This document shows, one piece after another, positions 29,176 to 39,904 of a stretch of DNA of 64,000 nucleotides; the first letter of the stretch is position 1; each line of letters opens with the position of its first letter. The stretch is from assembly GCF_030067675.1 (NCBI RefSeq), contig NZ_JASJEV010000006.1:62001-126000 (forward strand), read 5' to 3'. The notes under the pieces are model-generated. The model was not told the origin of the DNA, made no database searches, and saw only the letters and a program-made list of their open reading frames with translations. Position numbers and translations under genes: made by a program. The stretch is from Chelatococcus albus (GTDB lineage: Bacteria > Pseudomonadota > Alphaproteobacteria > Rhizobiales > Beijerinckiaceae).

Positions 29176-29317
29176 GGCGGCGATCGCCCGGCGCTCCACC
29201 GGCGGACGGCTGGTCCCGGTAATCCACGATCCCGGTCGCTGCCGCCTGGGCCTGCGGCGGCCGGGGTGACGATTTGAACCGAATGCGGAAACCCGGTCCG
29301 ATCCCGGGAGACGAACG

Positions 29318-29740
29318 ATGTCACGCGGACGTTTTGAAACGGGCTCCGGCCCGAGCCAGCGCATGTTGCGCGTTGGCGAACTGGTGCGCCATGCGCTCGC
29401 CGAGATTCTCGCCCGTGGCGAGGTGCTGGACGAGGTCATCGCGAACCATGTCGTCACCGTGCCGGAGGTGCGCATGAGCCCCGACCTCCGGATCGCCACC
29501 TGCTACGTCATGCCCCTCGGCGGCAAGGACGAGAAAGCCGTCGTCGCGGCGCTGGAGCGCAACAGGCGATTCCTGCGCGGGGAAATTGCCCGGCGGATCA
29601 ATCTGAAATTCGCCCCCGACATCCGCTTCCGCCTCGACGAAAGCTTCGACGAGGCAGCGCACATCGACCGGCTCCTGAGGAGCGAGAAGGTGCAGCGCGA
29701 CGTCGCCGCGCCGCGATCCGATGTCGATGACGAGGCCTGA
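29318..29740 (+). CDS. rbfA: Ribosome-binding factor A
   Basis: This 140-residue KH-fold protein is needed for 16S rRNA 5' end maturation and cold adaptation. It includes [20 protein letters not shown] at the N-terminus, the core [20 protein letters not shown], and the C-terminal [17 protein letters not shown], all typical of RbfA. It lies between infB and truB as usual; 142 bases separate it from infB. Confidence 0.95.
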   Translation: MSRGRFETGSGPSQRMLRVGELVRHALAEILARGEVLDEVIANHVVTVPEVRMSPDLRIATCYVMPLGGKDEKAVVAALERNRRFLRGEIARRINLKFAPDIRFRLDESFDEAAHIDRLLRSEKVQRDVAAPRSDVDDEA

Positions 29741-29760
29741 TCCTGATTCACGAGACGACG

Positions 29761-30747
29761 ATGATCGCCGAAGACGACGACCTCACGCAGGACGAGAAGC
29801 AGGACGAGGCGCGCCCGCGAGCCGAGCGGCCGCGACCGAAGAAGCGCGACGTGCACGGCTGGATCGTGCTCGACAAGCCGATCGGCATGACCTCGACCCA
29901 TGCGGTCGCCGTGGTGAAGCGGCTGTTCAACGCCAGGAAGGCGGGGCACGCCGGCACGCTTGACCCGCTCGCCTCCGGTCTCCTGCCCATTGCCCTCGGC
30001 GAGGCGACGAAGACGGTGCCCTTCGTCATGGACGGCCGCAAGGCCTACGCCTTCACGGTGGCCTGGGGCGCCGAAACCGACACCGACGATGCAGAGGGCC
30101 GCGTCACGGCCATCCACGACATGCGGCCCGAGCGGGTCGCCATCGAGGCGCTGCTGCCGCGGTTCACCGGCGCCATCATGCAGGTGCCGCCGCGCTTCTC
30201 GGCCATCAAGATCGCGGGCGAACGCGCCTATGATCTCGCCCGGGACGGGGAGAACATCGAGCTGGCGCCGCGCCCGGTGCACATCGACCGGCTGACGCTC
30301 GTGAGCCACACCGGCGACCGCACCCTGTTCGAGGCCGAGTGCGGCAAGGGTACCTATGTACGCGCCATCGCCCGCGACCTCGGGCGTGCGCTCGGCTGTC
30401 TCGGCCACGTGTCGGCCCTGCGGCGCACGCGCGTCGGCCCCTTCCGCCTGGACCATGCGGTCGTCGTCGAGCGGCTGCAGGAGCTCGGCAAGGCGGCGGA
30501 GCCGGAGGCCGCGCTGGCGACCGCCCTGCTGCCGGTCGCGACCGCCCTCGGCGACATTCCGGCGCTCGCCGTCAGCCGGGCCGATGCGGCGCGCCTCATG
30601 CGCGGCCAGAGCGTGCTTCTGCGCGGCCGCGATGCGCCGGTGATGGAGGGCTGGGTGTCGGTATCGACGAACGGCGCGCTCATCGCCGTGGGCGAGATCG
30701 AGCTCGGGGAACTGCACCCGCGGCGCATCTTCAACTTGCCGCGATGA
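29761..30747 (+). CDS. truB: tRNA pseudouridine synthase B
   Basis: This 328-residue enzyme makes pseudouridine 55 in the T-loop of all tRNAs. The catalytic aspartate is D68 in KAGHAGTLDPLASGLLP. GWIVLDKPIGMTSTHAV precedes it and a PUA-like C-terminal region follows. The first 30 residues are charged and probably flexible. It starts 20 bases after rbfA. Confidence 0.97.
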   Translation: MIAEDDDLTQDEKQDEARPRAERPRPKKRDVHGWIVLDKPIGMTSTHAVAVVKRLFNARKAGHAGTLDPLASGLLPIALGEATKTVPFVMDGRKAYAFTVAWGAETDTDDAEGRVTAIHDMRPERVAIEALLPRFTGAIMQVPPRFSAIKIAGERAYDLARDGENIELAPRPVHIDRLTLVSHTGDRTLFEAECGKGTYVRAIARDLGRALGCLGHVSALRRTRVGPFRLDHAVVVERLQELGKAAEPEAALATALLPVATALGDIPALAVSRADAARLMRGQSVLLRGRDAPVMEGWVSVSTNGALIAVGEIELGELHPRRIFNLPR

Positions 30748-30817
30748 GGACCGGCTCTCGGCGCGTCGGCGAGGCGGCTGGAAATCCGCCGCAATTCGTG
30801 TATAGGAGCGCGCACGA

Positions 30818-30839
30818 GGCGGCGTGAGGAAACGCCGCC
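30818..30839 (+). promoter_or_regulatory. GC-rich hairpin in the rpsO leader
   Basis: GGCGGCGT and ACGCCGCC form a perfect 8-bp stem with a GAGGAA loop (30826-30831), about 110 bases before rpsO. No U-tract follows. It could be a ribosomal-protein S15 autoregulatory element, as S15 represses its own mRNA in other bacteria; the match to a known S15 site is not shown. Confidence 0.35.
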
Positions 30840-30951
30840 CGCTTCGTTTCGCCGACCGCGCTGGACGACATCCCGGCCCGGCCGCCGGACGAAGGTGGCG
30901 CATCGAAGCGGGCGCCACCCGCCACGACCCCGAACAAGAAGGATCGAGACG

Positions 30952-31221
30952 ATGTCGATCACTGCCGAGCGCAAGCAGGTGCTGCTCAAGGAATATGCCC
31001 AGAAGGCCGGCGACACGGGTTCGCCCGAGGTTCAGGTCGCCATCCTGACGGAGCGCATCGCCAACCTGACCGAGCATTTCAAGACCCACACGAAGGACAA
31101 CCACTCCCGTCGCGGTCTGCTCAAGCTCGTGTCGCAGCGCCGTTCGTTGCTCGACTATCTGAAGAAGAAGGACGAGGGCCGCTACAAGACCCTCATCGAG
31201 CGTCTGGGCATCCGCCGCTGA
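30952..31221 (+). CDS. rpsO: 30S ribosomal protein S15
   Basis: This 89-residue primary 16S rRNA-binding protein contains [37 protein letters not shown] and LLDYLKKKD. The ATG at 30952 gives the exact family length; an in-frame upstream ATG at 30895 does not. The rpsO-pnp order is conserved across many bacteria. Confidence 0.98.
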   Translation: MSITAERKQVLLKEYAQKAGDTGSPEVQVAILTERIANLTEHFKTHTKDNHSRRGLLKLVSQRRSLLDYLKKKDEGRYKTLIERLGIRR

Positions 31222-31562
31222 CGTTTCCTGGCCGCGGGCGGATCTGCAAGAATCGCCCGCGGCGCGTATCGGGCGGGCGCGGGATCGGCTCCGACAGTCA
31301 CTGGACTTCTGTCGGGGGCGGTCCGACGAGGCGCCCGCTCCCCCGGTCGGATCACGCGACGATCCGGCCCTGCAGCGGATTTCCGCTCGGGCGGAAATCC
31401 TGAACCGGCCCGGCCTGACGACCATGGCAGGATCGCCGGATGCTTCTCCGCGCAATGCGGCGCACCTTTCGCGCCCCGGCGGAGGAGCCTCTCGCCGTCT
31501 TGCTCATGGCGTCGAGCCGCGAGGGCCTCGGCCGCTTGGCCGACACATGAGAGAAGAAACCA
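31222..31562 (+). other. Structured rpsO-pnp intergenic leader with four tandem hairpins
   Basis: About 340 non-coding bases. Four hairpins are visible in order: CCGCGGGCG/CGCCCGCGG (31232-31262), CCGACAG/CTGTCGG (31291-31315), GGTCCGAC/GTCGGATC with one wobble (31320-31353) and GGATTTCCGC/GCGGAAATCC with a TCGG loop (31377-31400). None has a clear U-tract. The remaining 160 bases carry only the pnp ribosome site (AGAAGAA). Confidence 0.6.
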
Positions 31563-33713
31563 ATGTTCGACATTCAACGCGTTGAGCTGATGTGGGGCGG
31601 CCGCAAGCTCGTGCTGGAGACGGGCAAGATCGCCCGCCAGGCCGACGGCGCCGTGCTCGCGTCCTACGGCGAGACGACCGTGCTCGCCACCGTGGTGGCC
31701 GCCAAGGAGCCGAAGCCCGGCGTCGACTTCATGCCGCTTACGGTGAACTACCAGGAAAAGGCCTATGCGGCTGGCCGCATTCCCGGCGGCTACTTCAAGC
31801 GCGAAGGCCGTCCGAGCGAGAAGGAGACGCTCGTCTCCCGCCTCATCGACCGTCCGATCCGCCCGCTCTTCGCCGAGGGCTGGCGCTGCGACACGCAGGT
31901 CATCGTCACGGTGCTGACGCATGACCTGGAGAACGATCCGGATGTCGTTGCCATGGTTGCGGCCTCCGCCGCCCTGACGCTCTCCGGCGTGCCCTTCATG
32001 GGGCCGGTCGGCGCCGCCCGCGTCGGCTACGTCAAGGGCGAATACAAGCTCAACCCGACGCTTCCCGAAATGGAAGGCTCGGATCTCGATCTTGTCGTCG
32101 CTGGCACTTCCGATGCGGTGCTCATGGTCGAGTCCGAGGCCAAGGAGCTGCCCGAGGAGGTGATGCTCGGGGCCGTCATGTTCGGCCACAAGCACTTCCA
32201 GCCGGTCATCGAGGCGATCATCCGCCTCGCCGAGAAGGCGGCGAAGGAGCCGCGCGCCCTCGAGACGCCGGACCTGTCGGAGATCGAGAAGGCCGTGCTC
32301 GAGATCGCCGAGGCCGACCTGCGCGCCGCCTACTCGATCGTCGAGAAGCAGGAGCGCTATGCCGCGGTCGATGCCGCCAAGGCCAAGGTGATGGCGGCGC
32401 TCTGCCCGGCCGAGGGCGAGGCGCGCTTCGACGTCGAGCAGGTCAAGACGGTGTTCAAGGAGGTCCAGGCCAAGATCGTGCGCTGGAACATCCTCGACAC
32501 CGGCACGCGCATCGATGGCCGCGACGTCAAGACCGTACGCCCCATCGTGGCGGAGGCGGGCTTCCTGCCGCGCACGCATGGATCGGCCCTGTTCACCCGC
32601 GGCGAGACCCAGGCGCTCGTCGTCGCCACGCTCGGCACCGGCGAGGACGAGCAGTTCGTCGACGCGCTGGAGGGCACCTACAAGGAGCAGTTCCTGCTCC
32701 ACTACAACTTCCCGCCCTATTCGGTGGGCGAGACGGGCCGCATCGGCTCGCCCGGCCGCCGCGAGATCGGCCACGGCAAGCTCGCCTGGCGCGCCGTGCA
32801 CCCGATGCTGCCGCCGCATCACGAGTTCCCCTACACGATCCGCGTCGTGTCGGAGATCACCGAGTCGAACGGCTCCTCCTCGATGGCCACCGTCTGCGGC
32901 GCTTCGCTGTCGCTGATGGACGCGGGCGTGCCGTTGCGCCGCCCCGTCGCCGGCATCGCCATGGGCCTCATCCTCGAGGGTGAGCGCTATGCCGTGCTCT
33001 CCGACATCCTCGGCGACGAGGACCACCTCGGTGACATGGACTTCAAGGTGGCCGGCACCGAGCTTGGCGTCACCGCCCTGCAGATGGACATCAAGATCGC
33101 CGGCATCACCGAGGAGATCATGAAGGTCGCCCTGGAGCAGGCCAAGGGCGGGCGCATGCACATCCTCGGCGAGATGGGCAAGGCGCTTGCCGGCGCCCGG
33201 GCCGAGCTCGGCCAGTACGCGCCGCGCATCGAGACCATCAAGATCCCGCAGGACAAGATCCGCGAGGTCATCGGCTCGGGTGGCAAGGTCATCCGCGAGA
33301 TCGTCGAGAAGACCGGCGCCAAGATCGACATTTCCGACGACGGCACGGTGAAGATCGCCTCTTCCGATGTGAAGTCGATCACCGCCGCGATCAACTGGAT
33401 CAAGTCGATCGCCTCCGAGCCGGAAGTGGGCATGATCTACGAGGGCACGGTGGTGAAGACCACCGACTTCGGCGCCTTCGTCAACTTCTTCGGCGCCAAG
33501 GACGGCCTCGTGCACATCTCTCAGCTCACGCCGCAGCGCGTGCAGAAGGTGACCGACGTGGTCAAGGAGGGCCAGAAGGTCAAGGTGAAGCTCCTCGGCT
33601 TCGACGAACGCGGCAAGGTCCGCCTGTCGATGAAGGCCGTCGACCAGGAGACGGGCGAGGACCTCGAGGCCAAGCAGAAGGCCGAGAAGCAGGCCGAACC
33701 GGCGGCGGAGTGA
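31563..33713 (+). CDS. pnp: Polyribonucleotide nucleotidyltransferase (PNPase)
   Basis: This 716-residue phosphorolytic 3'-5' exoribonuclease of the degradosome has two RNase PH-like domains (about residues 10-230 and 315-545) separated by a helical linker, a KH domain with [12 protein letters not shown] near residue 570, and a C-terminal S1 domain (about 625-695, [18 protein letters not shown]). The segment [10 protein letters not shown] is the active-site region of the second core. The tail is Lys/Glu rich. A clear terminator follows. Confidence 0.98.
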   Translation: MFDIQRVELMWGGRKLVLETGKIARQADGAVLASYGETTVLATVVAAKEPKPGVDFMPLTVNYQEKAYAAGRIPGGYFKREGRPSEKETLVSRLIDRPIRPLFAEGWRCDTQVIVTVLTHDLENDPDVVAMVAASAALTLSGVPFMGPVGAARVGYVKGEYKLNPTLPEMEGSDLDLVVAGTSDAVLMVESEAKELPEEVMLGAVMFGHKHFQPVIEAIIRLAEKAAKEPRALETPDLSEIEKAVLEIAEADLRAAYSIVEKQERYAAVDAAKAKVMAALCPAEGEARFDVEQVKTVFKEVQAKIVRWNILDTGTRIDGRDVKTVRPIVAEAGFLPRTHGSALFTRGETQALVVATLGTGEDEQFVDALEGTYKEQFLLHYNFPPYSVGETGRIGSPGRREIGHGKLAWRAVHPMLPPHHEFPYTIRVVSEITESNGSSSMATVCGASLSLMDAGVPLRRPVAGIAMGLILEGERYAVLSDILGDEDHLGDMDFKVAGTELGVTALQMDIKIAGITEEIMKVALEQAKGGRMHILGEMGKALAGARAELGQYAPRIETIKIPQDKIREVIGSGGKVIREIVEKTGAKIDISDDGTVKIASSDVKSITAAINWIKSIASEPEVGMIYEGTVVKTTDFGAFVNFFGAKDGLVHISQLTPQRVQKVTDVVKEGQKVKVKLLGFDERGKVRLSMKAVDQETGEDLEAKQKAEKQAEPAAE

Positions 33714-33758
33714 TCCTGCCGGCGCCGATCGGCCCGACAGCCATGCGAGCGCATGCAG

Positions 33759-33783
33759 GGGGCGGCCGCGAGGCCGCCCCTTT
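33759..33783 (+). terminator. Intrinsic terminator of pnp
   Basis: GGGGCGGCC and GGCCGCCCC form a perfect 9-bp stem capped by a GCGA (GNRA-type) tetraloop and followed by TTT. It lies 45 bases after the pnp stop. Confidence 0.75.
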
Positions 33784-33896
33784 GCGCATCATGGGCGCGC
33801 TATGGCTGCGCCGGGGAATTGCCCTGATGAGGATTGATCGCGGGCGGCGTCCGGGCCATCGTCGCGATCCCGCGATCGATCCGAGATCCTAGCCTC

Positions 33897-34646
33897 ATGA
33901 GCCGCATCCTTCTCGTCACCGGCGGGAGCCGGGGCATCGGCGCCGCGACCTGCCGGCTCGCGGCGGCACGGGGCTATGACGTCGCCGTGAACTATGTGAC
34001 CGACCGGGCGGCAGCCGAGGCGGTCGCGGCCGAGTGCCGGGCGGCGGGGGTGCGCGCTCTCGTCGCGCAGGGTGACACGAGCCGCGAGGCGGAGGTGGGT
34101 CGCATCCTTGCGGCGGTGGACGAGGGCCTCGGCCGTCTCACCCATCTCGTCAACAACGCAGGCGTCACCGGACGCGTCGGCCGCCTGGACGAAACGGACC
34201 CGGCGGTGATCCGGCACTGCATCGACGTCAACGTCACGGGGGCGCTGCTCGTCGCCCGGGAGGCTGTGAAGCGCATGGCGCCGCGCCACGGCGGGCAGGG
34301 TGGGGCGATCGTCAATGTCTCGTCCGTTGCGGCCGACCTCGGCAGCCCCGGCGAGTACGTGTGGTACGCAGCGTCGAAGGGCGCGGTGAATGCCATGACC
34401 ATCGGCCTCGCCCGCGAGCTCGCCGCCGAGAACATCCGCGTCAACGCCGTGGCGCCGGGCCTGGTCGAGACGGAGATCCACGAAAGGAGCTCGGCCGCGC
34501 CGGAACGCCTGGCGCGGCTCGCGCCGATGATTCCCATGGGCCGGGCCGGCCGGCCGGAGGAGATCGCCGAGACGATCCTCTACCTGCTCTCGGACGCGGC
34601 GTCCTACGTCACCGGTGCGGTCCTGCGCGCCTCCGGCGGGCGCTGA
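33897..34646 (+). CDS. SDR family oxidoreductase
   Basis: This 249-residue classical short-chain dehydrogenase has the cofactor loop TGGSRGIGAA at residues 9-18, the NNAG motif, catalytic Ser in VNVSSVAAD and the YxxxK pair in YAASK. The C-terminal segment GRPEEIAETILYLLSDAA...GAVLRASGGR is typical. The preference for NADP is suggested by the basic residue after TGGS. The ATG at 33897 was chosen because the conserved strand SRILLVTGG starts there. The substrate is unknown. Confidence 0.9.
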   Translation: MSRILLVTGGSRGIGAATCRLAAARGYDVAVNYVTDRAAAEAVAAECRAAGVRALVAQGDTSREAEVGRILAAVDEGLGRLTHLVNNAGVTGRVGRLDETDPAVIRHCIDVNVTGALLVAREAVKRMAPRHGGQGGAIVNVSSVAADLGSPGEYVWYAASKGAVNAMTIGLARELAAENIRVNAVAPGLVETEIHERSSAAPERLARLAPMIPMGRAGRPEEIAETILYLLSDAASYVTGAVLRASGGR

Positions 34647-34682
34647 GGTCGATCCGTCGAAGCGCCGCCGCAGCTCCCCGGG

Positions 34683-35885
34683 TCAGGCTGCCCGGCGCGC
34701 CGCGCCCTTGACCACGAAGGCACTCGCGACCGTGGCGACGAGGGCGGCTGCCATGAAGGCAAAGGCGAGCTGCGGGTAGCCCCTGTCGAGTGTGAAGCCG
34801 ATGACGAGGGGGGCCAGCATCGCCCCGAGATCGAGCCCCGAATAGACGAAGCCGAAGACCTTGCCGGTCGCGCCTGGCGGCGTCGCCGCCCGCACCAGCA
34901 TGTCGCGCGACGGGATGGTCGTGCCTGTGAGGAAGCCCGCGGCCGCGACAGTGACGAAGAGCAGCGGGAGCGACAGGGCCGCGAAGCCGGTCGCCAGCGT
35001 CGCGACCCCGCCGCCGAGGAGGCCGCCGCCGACAATATGCTCGTGGTTGGGTGTCTTGTCGGCGATGAAACCGCCGACAAGCGACCCGAGCGCGCTGGCG
35101 GACAGATAGACGGTCGTGGCCGTGATGGCGAGCGCGTAGGTGATGCCTTGCACCTGCGGCAGGAGGCTCGGCAGGAAGTTCTGCGAGCCGCTCTGCGCCA
35201 TGGAGAGCAGCGCGAAATAGACGAGGCACATCACGATGGGCAGGGCGAGGAGGAAGCGCGCCGAGCTCGCGCCTGGGCTCGCTTCCGCCTTGCGCTGGTG
35301 CGCCACCGACAGATTCGTGTGTTCGAGGGCGACGAAGGCGGCGAGCGCGAGCCCGGCGAGCCCGGCGGCGACGAGCGCCATGCGCCAGCCGAGAAGATCG
35401 CTGAGCGCCAGCATCGTCATCGGCGCCGCCGCCCAGCCGAGCGTGCCGCTGATGACGTGCACGCTGTAGGCGCGGGCGAGGCGCGTGGGCGTGACGCGCG
35501 CCGTCATGATGGCATAGTCCGCGGGATGGAAGACGCTGTTGCCGAGGCCGGCCAGCACCGCGACCGGGATGAGGGCCCAATAGTTCGGCGTGAGCCCGGC
35601 GATCAGCGTCGCCGCCCCGAACAGGGCGATACCGGTGGGCAGCACGCGCTGCGGCCCGAATCGGTCGACGAGGAAGCCGGCGACGACCTGCGCCACGCCG
35701 GAGGCGGCGAAGAACACGGTCATCACCAGGCCGAGCTGGACATAGCCGACGCCGAGGGCGTCCTTCATGACCGGGAACAGCGGCGGCAGCACGAGCTGGA
35801 AGAAATGGCTGGAGAAATGCGCCAGGCTGACGACGCCGACGATGCGCACGTCCCGCCGCGGCAGGGCGGCCGTGATCTCGCTCAT
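34683..35885 (-). CDS. MFS transporter, fosmidomycin-resistance (Fsr)-like
   Basis: This 400-residue, 12-helix major facilitator protein has HFSSHFFQLVLPPLFPVMK at the first helix and a GLGNSVFHPADYAIM segment that closely resembles Fsr-type exporters. The ATG at 35885 follows GGGAGG at 5-6 bases; an ATG four codons upstream is possible. It converges on the SDR gene. Efflux of a small molecule is inferred from the family; the substrate is unknown. Confidence 0.85.
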   Translation of the reverse strand: MSEITAALPRRDVRIVGVVSLAHFSSHFFQLVLPPLFPVMKDALGVGYVQLGLVMTVFFAASGVAQVVAGFLVDRFGPQRVLPTGIALFGAATLIAGLTPNYWALIPVAVLAGLGNSVFHPADYAIMTARVTPTRLARAYSVHVISGTLGWAAAPMTMLALSDLLGWRMALVAAGLAGLALAAFVALEHTNLSVAHQRKAEASPGASSARFLLALPIVMCLVYFALLSMAQSGSQNFLPSLLPQVQGITYALAITATTVYLSASALGSLVGGFIADKTPNHEHIVGGGLLGGGVATLATGFAALSLPLLFVTVAAAGFLTGTTIPSRDMLVRAATPPGATGKVFGFVYSGLDLGAMLAPLVIGFTLDRGYPQLAFAFMAAALVATVASAFVVKGAARRAA

Positions 35886-36145
35886 GCTGCCTCCCATGGG
35901 GCTCCGGCCGTCTTGTCCTTGCGGCAGGCGGGCGATTTAAGGCGCAACGCCGCTCCGGGGCCACCCCGCTGGGCGCAACGCTGCCCGTCGACTGGAGCAT
36001 CTTCGGCGCCAGGCCCGCCGCGCGGCGACCCGGCGATCCGCCCCCGGCGAGGAGAGCGCGCCCTCGGTCGCTGGCGCGAGCCCTGCGTGACAGGGATGCT
36101 GCGAAGCGATGCGGGTGGCCCCGACGTTCGACGATGCCGCCGCGC

Positions 36146-36862
36146 TCAGCACACGACCGCTTCGCAGCCCCGGACATTCGCGACGATGCGGCGCTTGTCG
36201 GCGAGCGGCAGGTACCCGTGATAGGCCTCGGTGAGGACGAGGTAGGTGGGGGTGGCGGTAAAGCCCAGGTTGTTGCCAAGGTTCACCGCGGCCTTCATCG
36301 CTGCTGTCACGACGTCGGAATCGGCATCCTTCAGCAGCCTGTCGCCATCCGCGCCGAGCGCCCTGGCGGCATCGTAGGCGCGCTGTCCGTTCACGGTGCC
36401 CTTCAGCGAGAAGAGCTTCTCGTGCAGGGCGAAATAGCCCTTGCCATCAGTCTGGCGGGCATAGGCGAGAGCGATGCGTGCCGCCTCGATCGACGGCGCA
36501 CCGAGCACGGCGAAATTGACGAGCACATAAGCGAGGTCCGCCTCGCCTTCGATGAGCGCGCGGGCATCCTGGCACGACTTGCGGCACCACGGGCAGTTGT
36601 AGTCGAAGAACTCGTAGATCGTGACGTTGGGCGTCCGCGCCCCGAGCCTGACCCGTCCCGGCAGCTCGGAGGCTTCGTTGGCGAGCTCGCTCGGCACGCG
36701 GTTGTGCGGCGTTGTGACCTCAGTCCCCGCGGCCGCGCGGACCAGGCGAACGGCATCCGGCGCGGCACGCGCCGGAGCTGCGGGCGCCGGGACGGCGGAG
36801 GCGGGGAGAGCGAGCGTGGCAAGCCCGCCGGCGAGGAGGCGTCTGCGCGTCGTGTCGGTCAT
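36146..36862 (-). CDS. DsbA family thiol-disulfide protein, exported
   Basis: This 238-residue thioredoxin-fold protein has the redox motif CPWC in FFDYNCPWCRKS and the cis-proline loop ATPTYLV. The N-terminus (TRRRLLAGGLATLALPASA) is a signal peptide with two or three arginines, compatible with Tat or Sec export. It belongs to the DsbA/DsbG-like group used as periplasmic oxidases or reductases. It ends in Cys (EAVVC), an unpaired cysteine worth noting. No Dsb partner is nearby. Confidence 0.88.
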   Translation of the reverse strand: MTDTTRRRLLAGGLATLALPASAVPAPAAPARAAPDAVRLVRAAAGTEVTTPHNRVPSELANEASELPGRVRLGARTPNVTIYEFFDYNCPWCRKSCQDARALIEGEADLAYVLVNFAVLGAPSIEAARIALAYARQTDGKGYFALHEKLFSLKGTVNGQRAYDAARALGADGDRLLKDADSDVVTAAMKAAVNLGNNLGFTATPTYLVLTEAYHGYLPLADKRRIVANVRGCEAVVC

Positions 36863-36968
36863 GCCGCAGCGAGTGCCCCGTGAAGGCCGAGTCGGTCAAT
36901 GCCGCTCGGCCTCACAACGCGGTGAGGCCCGCGCCCCGGCCGGAGACATTCGAGGGCGGCCGCTGCCG

Positions 36969-37808
36969 CTACTCGGCGGCCTCGGCTGGACCGGTCGCGA
37001 TCTGGGCCGCCTCCTGCGCCTTCAACACCTCGGGCCGTGGCATGGAGATGATGTTGTAGCCGGAGTCGACGTAGTGGATCTCGCCGGTGACGCCGGAGGA
37101 GAGATCCGAGAGGAGATAGAGGGCGGCGCCACCCACCTCCTCGATCGTGACCGTCCGGCGCAGCGGTGCGTGCGCCTTCTGGTAGTTGAACATGAGCCGC
37201 GCATCGGCGATGCCGGCCCCGGCGAGGGTGCGCACGGGGCCTGCCGAGATGGCGTTGACACGGATCTGGTCGGGGCCGAAGTCGCTCGCGAGGTAGCGCA
37301 CGCTCGCTTCGAGCGCCGCCTTGGCCACGCCCATCACATTGTAGTTGGGCATGACGCGGTTGGCGCCGTCATAGGTGAGCGTGAGCAGCGCGCCGCCGTG
37401 CGGCATCAGTGCCGCCGCGCGCTTGGCGATCTCGGTGAATGAGAAGCAGGAGATCACCATCGTGCGCGAGAAGTTCTCGCGGCTGGTGTCGGCATAGCGG
37501 CCCTTGAGCTCGTTCTTGTCCGAGAAGCCGATGGCGTGGACGAGGAAGTCGATGCCGCCCCAGCGCGCCTTCAAGGCCTCGAACACGGCGTCGACCGACG
37601 CGATGTCCTCCACGTCGCACGGCAGGAGGAAGGATGAGCCGACGGATTCCGCGAGCGGCGCCACGCGCTTCCTGAGCGCCTCGCCCTGGTAGGTGAAGGC
37701 GAGCTCGGCCCCGTGTGCGCCCAGCGTCTTGGCGATGCCCCAGGCGATGGAATGATCGTTCGCGACGCCCATGATGACGCCGCGCTTACCGTGCATGAGC
37801 CCTGTCAA
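36969..37808 (-). CDS. fabI: Enoyl-[acyl-carrier-protein] reductase (NADH)
   Basis: This 279-residue enzyme performs the last reduction of the fatty-acid elongation cycle. The FabI motifs are MGVANDHSIAWG and NYNVMGVAK; catalytic Y156 and K163 and the neighbouring Y146 fall at the same numbering as in E. coli FabI. The start is TTG at 37808 (LTGLMHGKRG), with an ATG at 37796 as alternative. It is the last gene of the fabA-fabB-fabI cluster. Confidence 0.96.
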   Translation of the reverse strand: MTGLMHGKRGVIMGVANDHSIAWGIAKTLGAHGAELAFTYQGEALRKRVAPLAESVGSSFLLPCDVEDIASVDAVFEALKARWGGIDFLVHAIGFSDKNELKGRYADTSRENFSRTMVISCFSFTEIAKRAAALMPHGGALLTLTYDGANRVMPNYNVMGVAKAALEASVRYLASDFGPDQIRVNAISAGPVRTLAGAGIADARLMFNYQKAHAPLRRTVTIEEVGGAALYLLSDLSSGVTGEIHYVDSGYNIISMPRPEVLKAQEAAQIATGPAEAAE

Positions 37809-37841
37809 GCGGTGCCCCCGTTGTCCTGCAGCCTCGGGCGA

Positions 37842-39059
37842 TCAGGCCTCGAGCCGCTTCATCACGATGGTGGCGTTGGTGCCGCCGAAGCCGAAGGAGT
37901 TCGAGAGCACGCAGCCGATGGCGGCATTGTCGATGCGGCTGCGCACGATCGGCATGTCGGCGAAGTCGGGATCGAGCTCCTCGATGTTGGCGCTCTCGCA
38001 GATGAAGCCGTTGTTCATCATGAGCAGCGAGTAGATCGCCTCCTGCACGCCGGTGGCACCCAGCGAATGGCCGGTGAGGGACTTCGTGGCCGAGATCGGC
38101 GGACATTTCGCGCCGAAGACCTCGCGGATCGCCTCGATCTCCTTGAGGTCGCCGACCGGGGTCGAGGTGGCGTGCGGGTTGATGTAGTCGACCGGCACCT
38201 TCACGCCTTCGAGCGCTAGGCGCATGCAGCGCACCGCGCCCTCGCCCGAGGGGGCCACCATGTCGTAGCCGTCCGAGGTCGCGCCATACCCGACGATCTC
38301 GCCGTAGATCTTGGCTCCGCGGGCCCTGGCGTGTTCGAGCTCCTCGAGCACCAGCACGCCGGCGCCGCCTGCGATGACGAAGCCGTCGCGGTTCCGGTCG
38401 TAGGCGCGCGAGGCCCGGTGCGGCGTGTCGTTGAACTTCGTCGACATGGCGCCCATGGCGTCGAAGAGGACGGAAAGCGTCCAGTCGAGCTCCTCCGAGC
38501 CGCCGGCGAAGACGACGTCCTGCTTGCCCCACTGGATCAGCTCATAGGCATTGCCGATGCAGTGGTTCGACGTCGCGCAGGCGGAGGAGATCGAGTAGTT
38601 GACGCCCTTGATCTTGAACCAGGTGGCGAGCGTCGCCGACGCGGTCGAGGACATGGCCTTCGGCACGGCGAAGGGGCCGACGCGCTTCGGCCCCTTGCCG
38701 CGGGCGATGTCGGCGGCCTCGACAACGGTGCGCGTCGACGGCCCGCCCGAGCCCATGACGATGCCCGTGCGCTCGTTCGAGACGTCGCTCTCCTCGAGGC
38801 CGGCGTCGCGGATCGCCTGCTCCATGGCGACATGGTTCCACGCCGCACCGCCGCCGAGGAAGCGCATGGCGCGCCGGTCGACGACCTCCTCCGCCTTCAG
38901 GGTCGGTGCCCCGTGTACCTGGCAGCGGAATCTGAGCTTCGCATAGTCCTCGGCGAAGACGATGCCGGGCCGCGCCTCGCGCAGGGAGGCGAGCACCTCG
39001 TTCGTGTTGTTGCCGATGGACGAGACGATGCCCATCCCCGTCACGACGACGCGTCTCAT
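37842..39059 (-). CDS. fabB: Beta-ketoacyl-ACP synthase I
   Basis: This 405-residue thiolase-fold condensing enzyme is required with FabA for unsaturated fatty acids. The triad is visible: Cys in [13 protein letters not shown], His in [11 protein letters not shown] and His in [12 protein letters not shown]. The N-terminus [18 protein letters not shown] is typical. It lies 141 bases downstream of fabA and 33 bases before fabI. Confidence 0.97.
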   Translation of the reverse strand: MRRVVVTGMGIVSSIGNNTNEVLASLREARPGIVFAEDYAKLRFRCQVHGAPTLKAEEVVDRRAMRFLGGGAAWNHVAMEQAIRDAGLEESDVSNERTGIVMGSGGPSTRTVVEAADIARGKGPKRVGPFAVPKAMSSTASATLATWFKIKGVNYSISSACATSNHCIGNAYELIQWGKQDVVFAGGSEELDWTLSVLFDAMGAMSTKFNDTPHRASRAYDRNRDGFVIAGGAGVLVLEELEHARARGAKIYGEIVGYGATSDGYDMVAPSGEGAVRCMRLALEGVKVPVDYINPHATSTPVGDLKEIEAIREVFGAKCPPISATKSLTGHSLGATGVQEAIYSLLMMNNGFICESANIEELDPDFADMPIVRSRIDNAAIGCVLSNSFGFGGTNATIVMKRLEA

Positions 39060-39200
39060 CGCTGTCGGTTCCTCATTCCTGTCGAGTGTCCGGCGACCCG
39101 CCCGGCTTCGTCTCGCCCGGCGAGCCGATCACCATCATACGATAACGATATGCTAATGCGGCCGCATGGCCGATTCGCGGCGTCTGCCGCGCCCGCACGT

Positions 39201-39719
39201 TCAGCCGGCCGCGGGTTGCGCCTGGAACAGGCCGACACGCAGATCCTTGGCCTCGTAGATGCGCTTGCCGTCGGCCTCGAGCCAGCCGTCGGCGATGCCG
39301 AGGACGAGCTTGGAGCGGAACACGCGCTTCAGGTCGACGCCATAGACGACCTTCTTGACGGTGGGCAGCACCTGGTCGGCGAACTTGACCTCGCCCACGC
39401 CGAGCGCCCGGCCGCGGCCGGGCGACCCCGACCAGCCGAGGAAGAAGCCGACGAGTTGCCACAGGGCGTCGAGCCCGAGGCAGCCGGGCATGACCGGATC
39501 ACCCTTGAAATGGCAGGGAAAGAACCAGAGGTCGGGACGCACGTCGAGCTCGGCCCGCACATGGCCCTTGCCGTTCTCGCCGCCGTCCTCGGCGATGGCG
39601 ACGATGCGGTCGAACATCAGCATCGGCGGCAGCGGCAGCTGTGCATTGCCGGCGCCGAACAGCTCGCCGCGTCCGCAAGCGAGAAGCTCTTCATAATTGT
39701 AGCTCGACTGCCGCTCCAT
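39201..39719 (-). CDS. fabA: 3-hydroxydecanoyl-ACP dehydratase/isomerase
   Basis: This 172-residue hot-dog-fold enzyme introduces the cis double bond at the C10 stage. The catalytic His lies in [20 protein letters not shown] and the Asp in the same segment. It heads the fabA-fabB-fabI cluster on the minus strand and is divergent from irr with about 250 bases between. The fabA/irr neighbourhood is typical of Rhizobiales. Confidence 0.97.
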   Translation of the reverse strand: MERQSSYNYEELLACGRGELFGAGNAQLPLPPMLMFDRIVAIAEDGGENGKGHVRAELDVRPDLWFFPCHFKGDPVMPGCLGLDALWQLVGFFLGWSGSPGRGRALGVGEVKFADQVLPTVKKVVYGVDLKRVFRSKLVLGIADGWLEADGKRIYEAKDLRVGLFQAQPAAG

Positions 39720-39904
39720 CCCCGAGGTCTATCCCTGTCACTGCGCTGTCATGGTTCGGTGCCTATGCGGCCCTGATGATCGGGGCTGTCTAACACAAGG
39801 GTCGCCGGGCCGAAAGCCGCACAGGCGGGCATCGGCGCGGCGATTTGCCCGCTTTTGCATTGCGGTATAAGGAAGCGGCCGGCGCCGCCGGGCGGCATCG
39901 CGGG

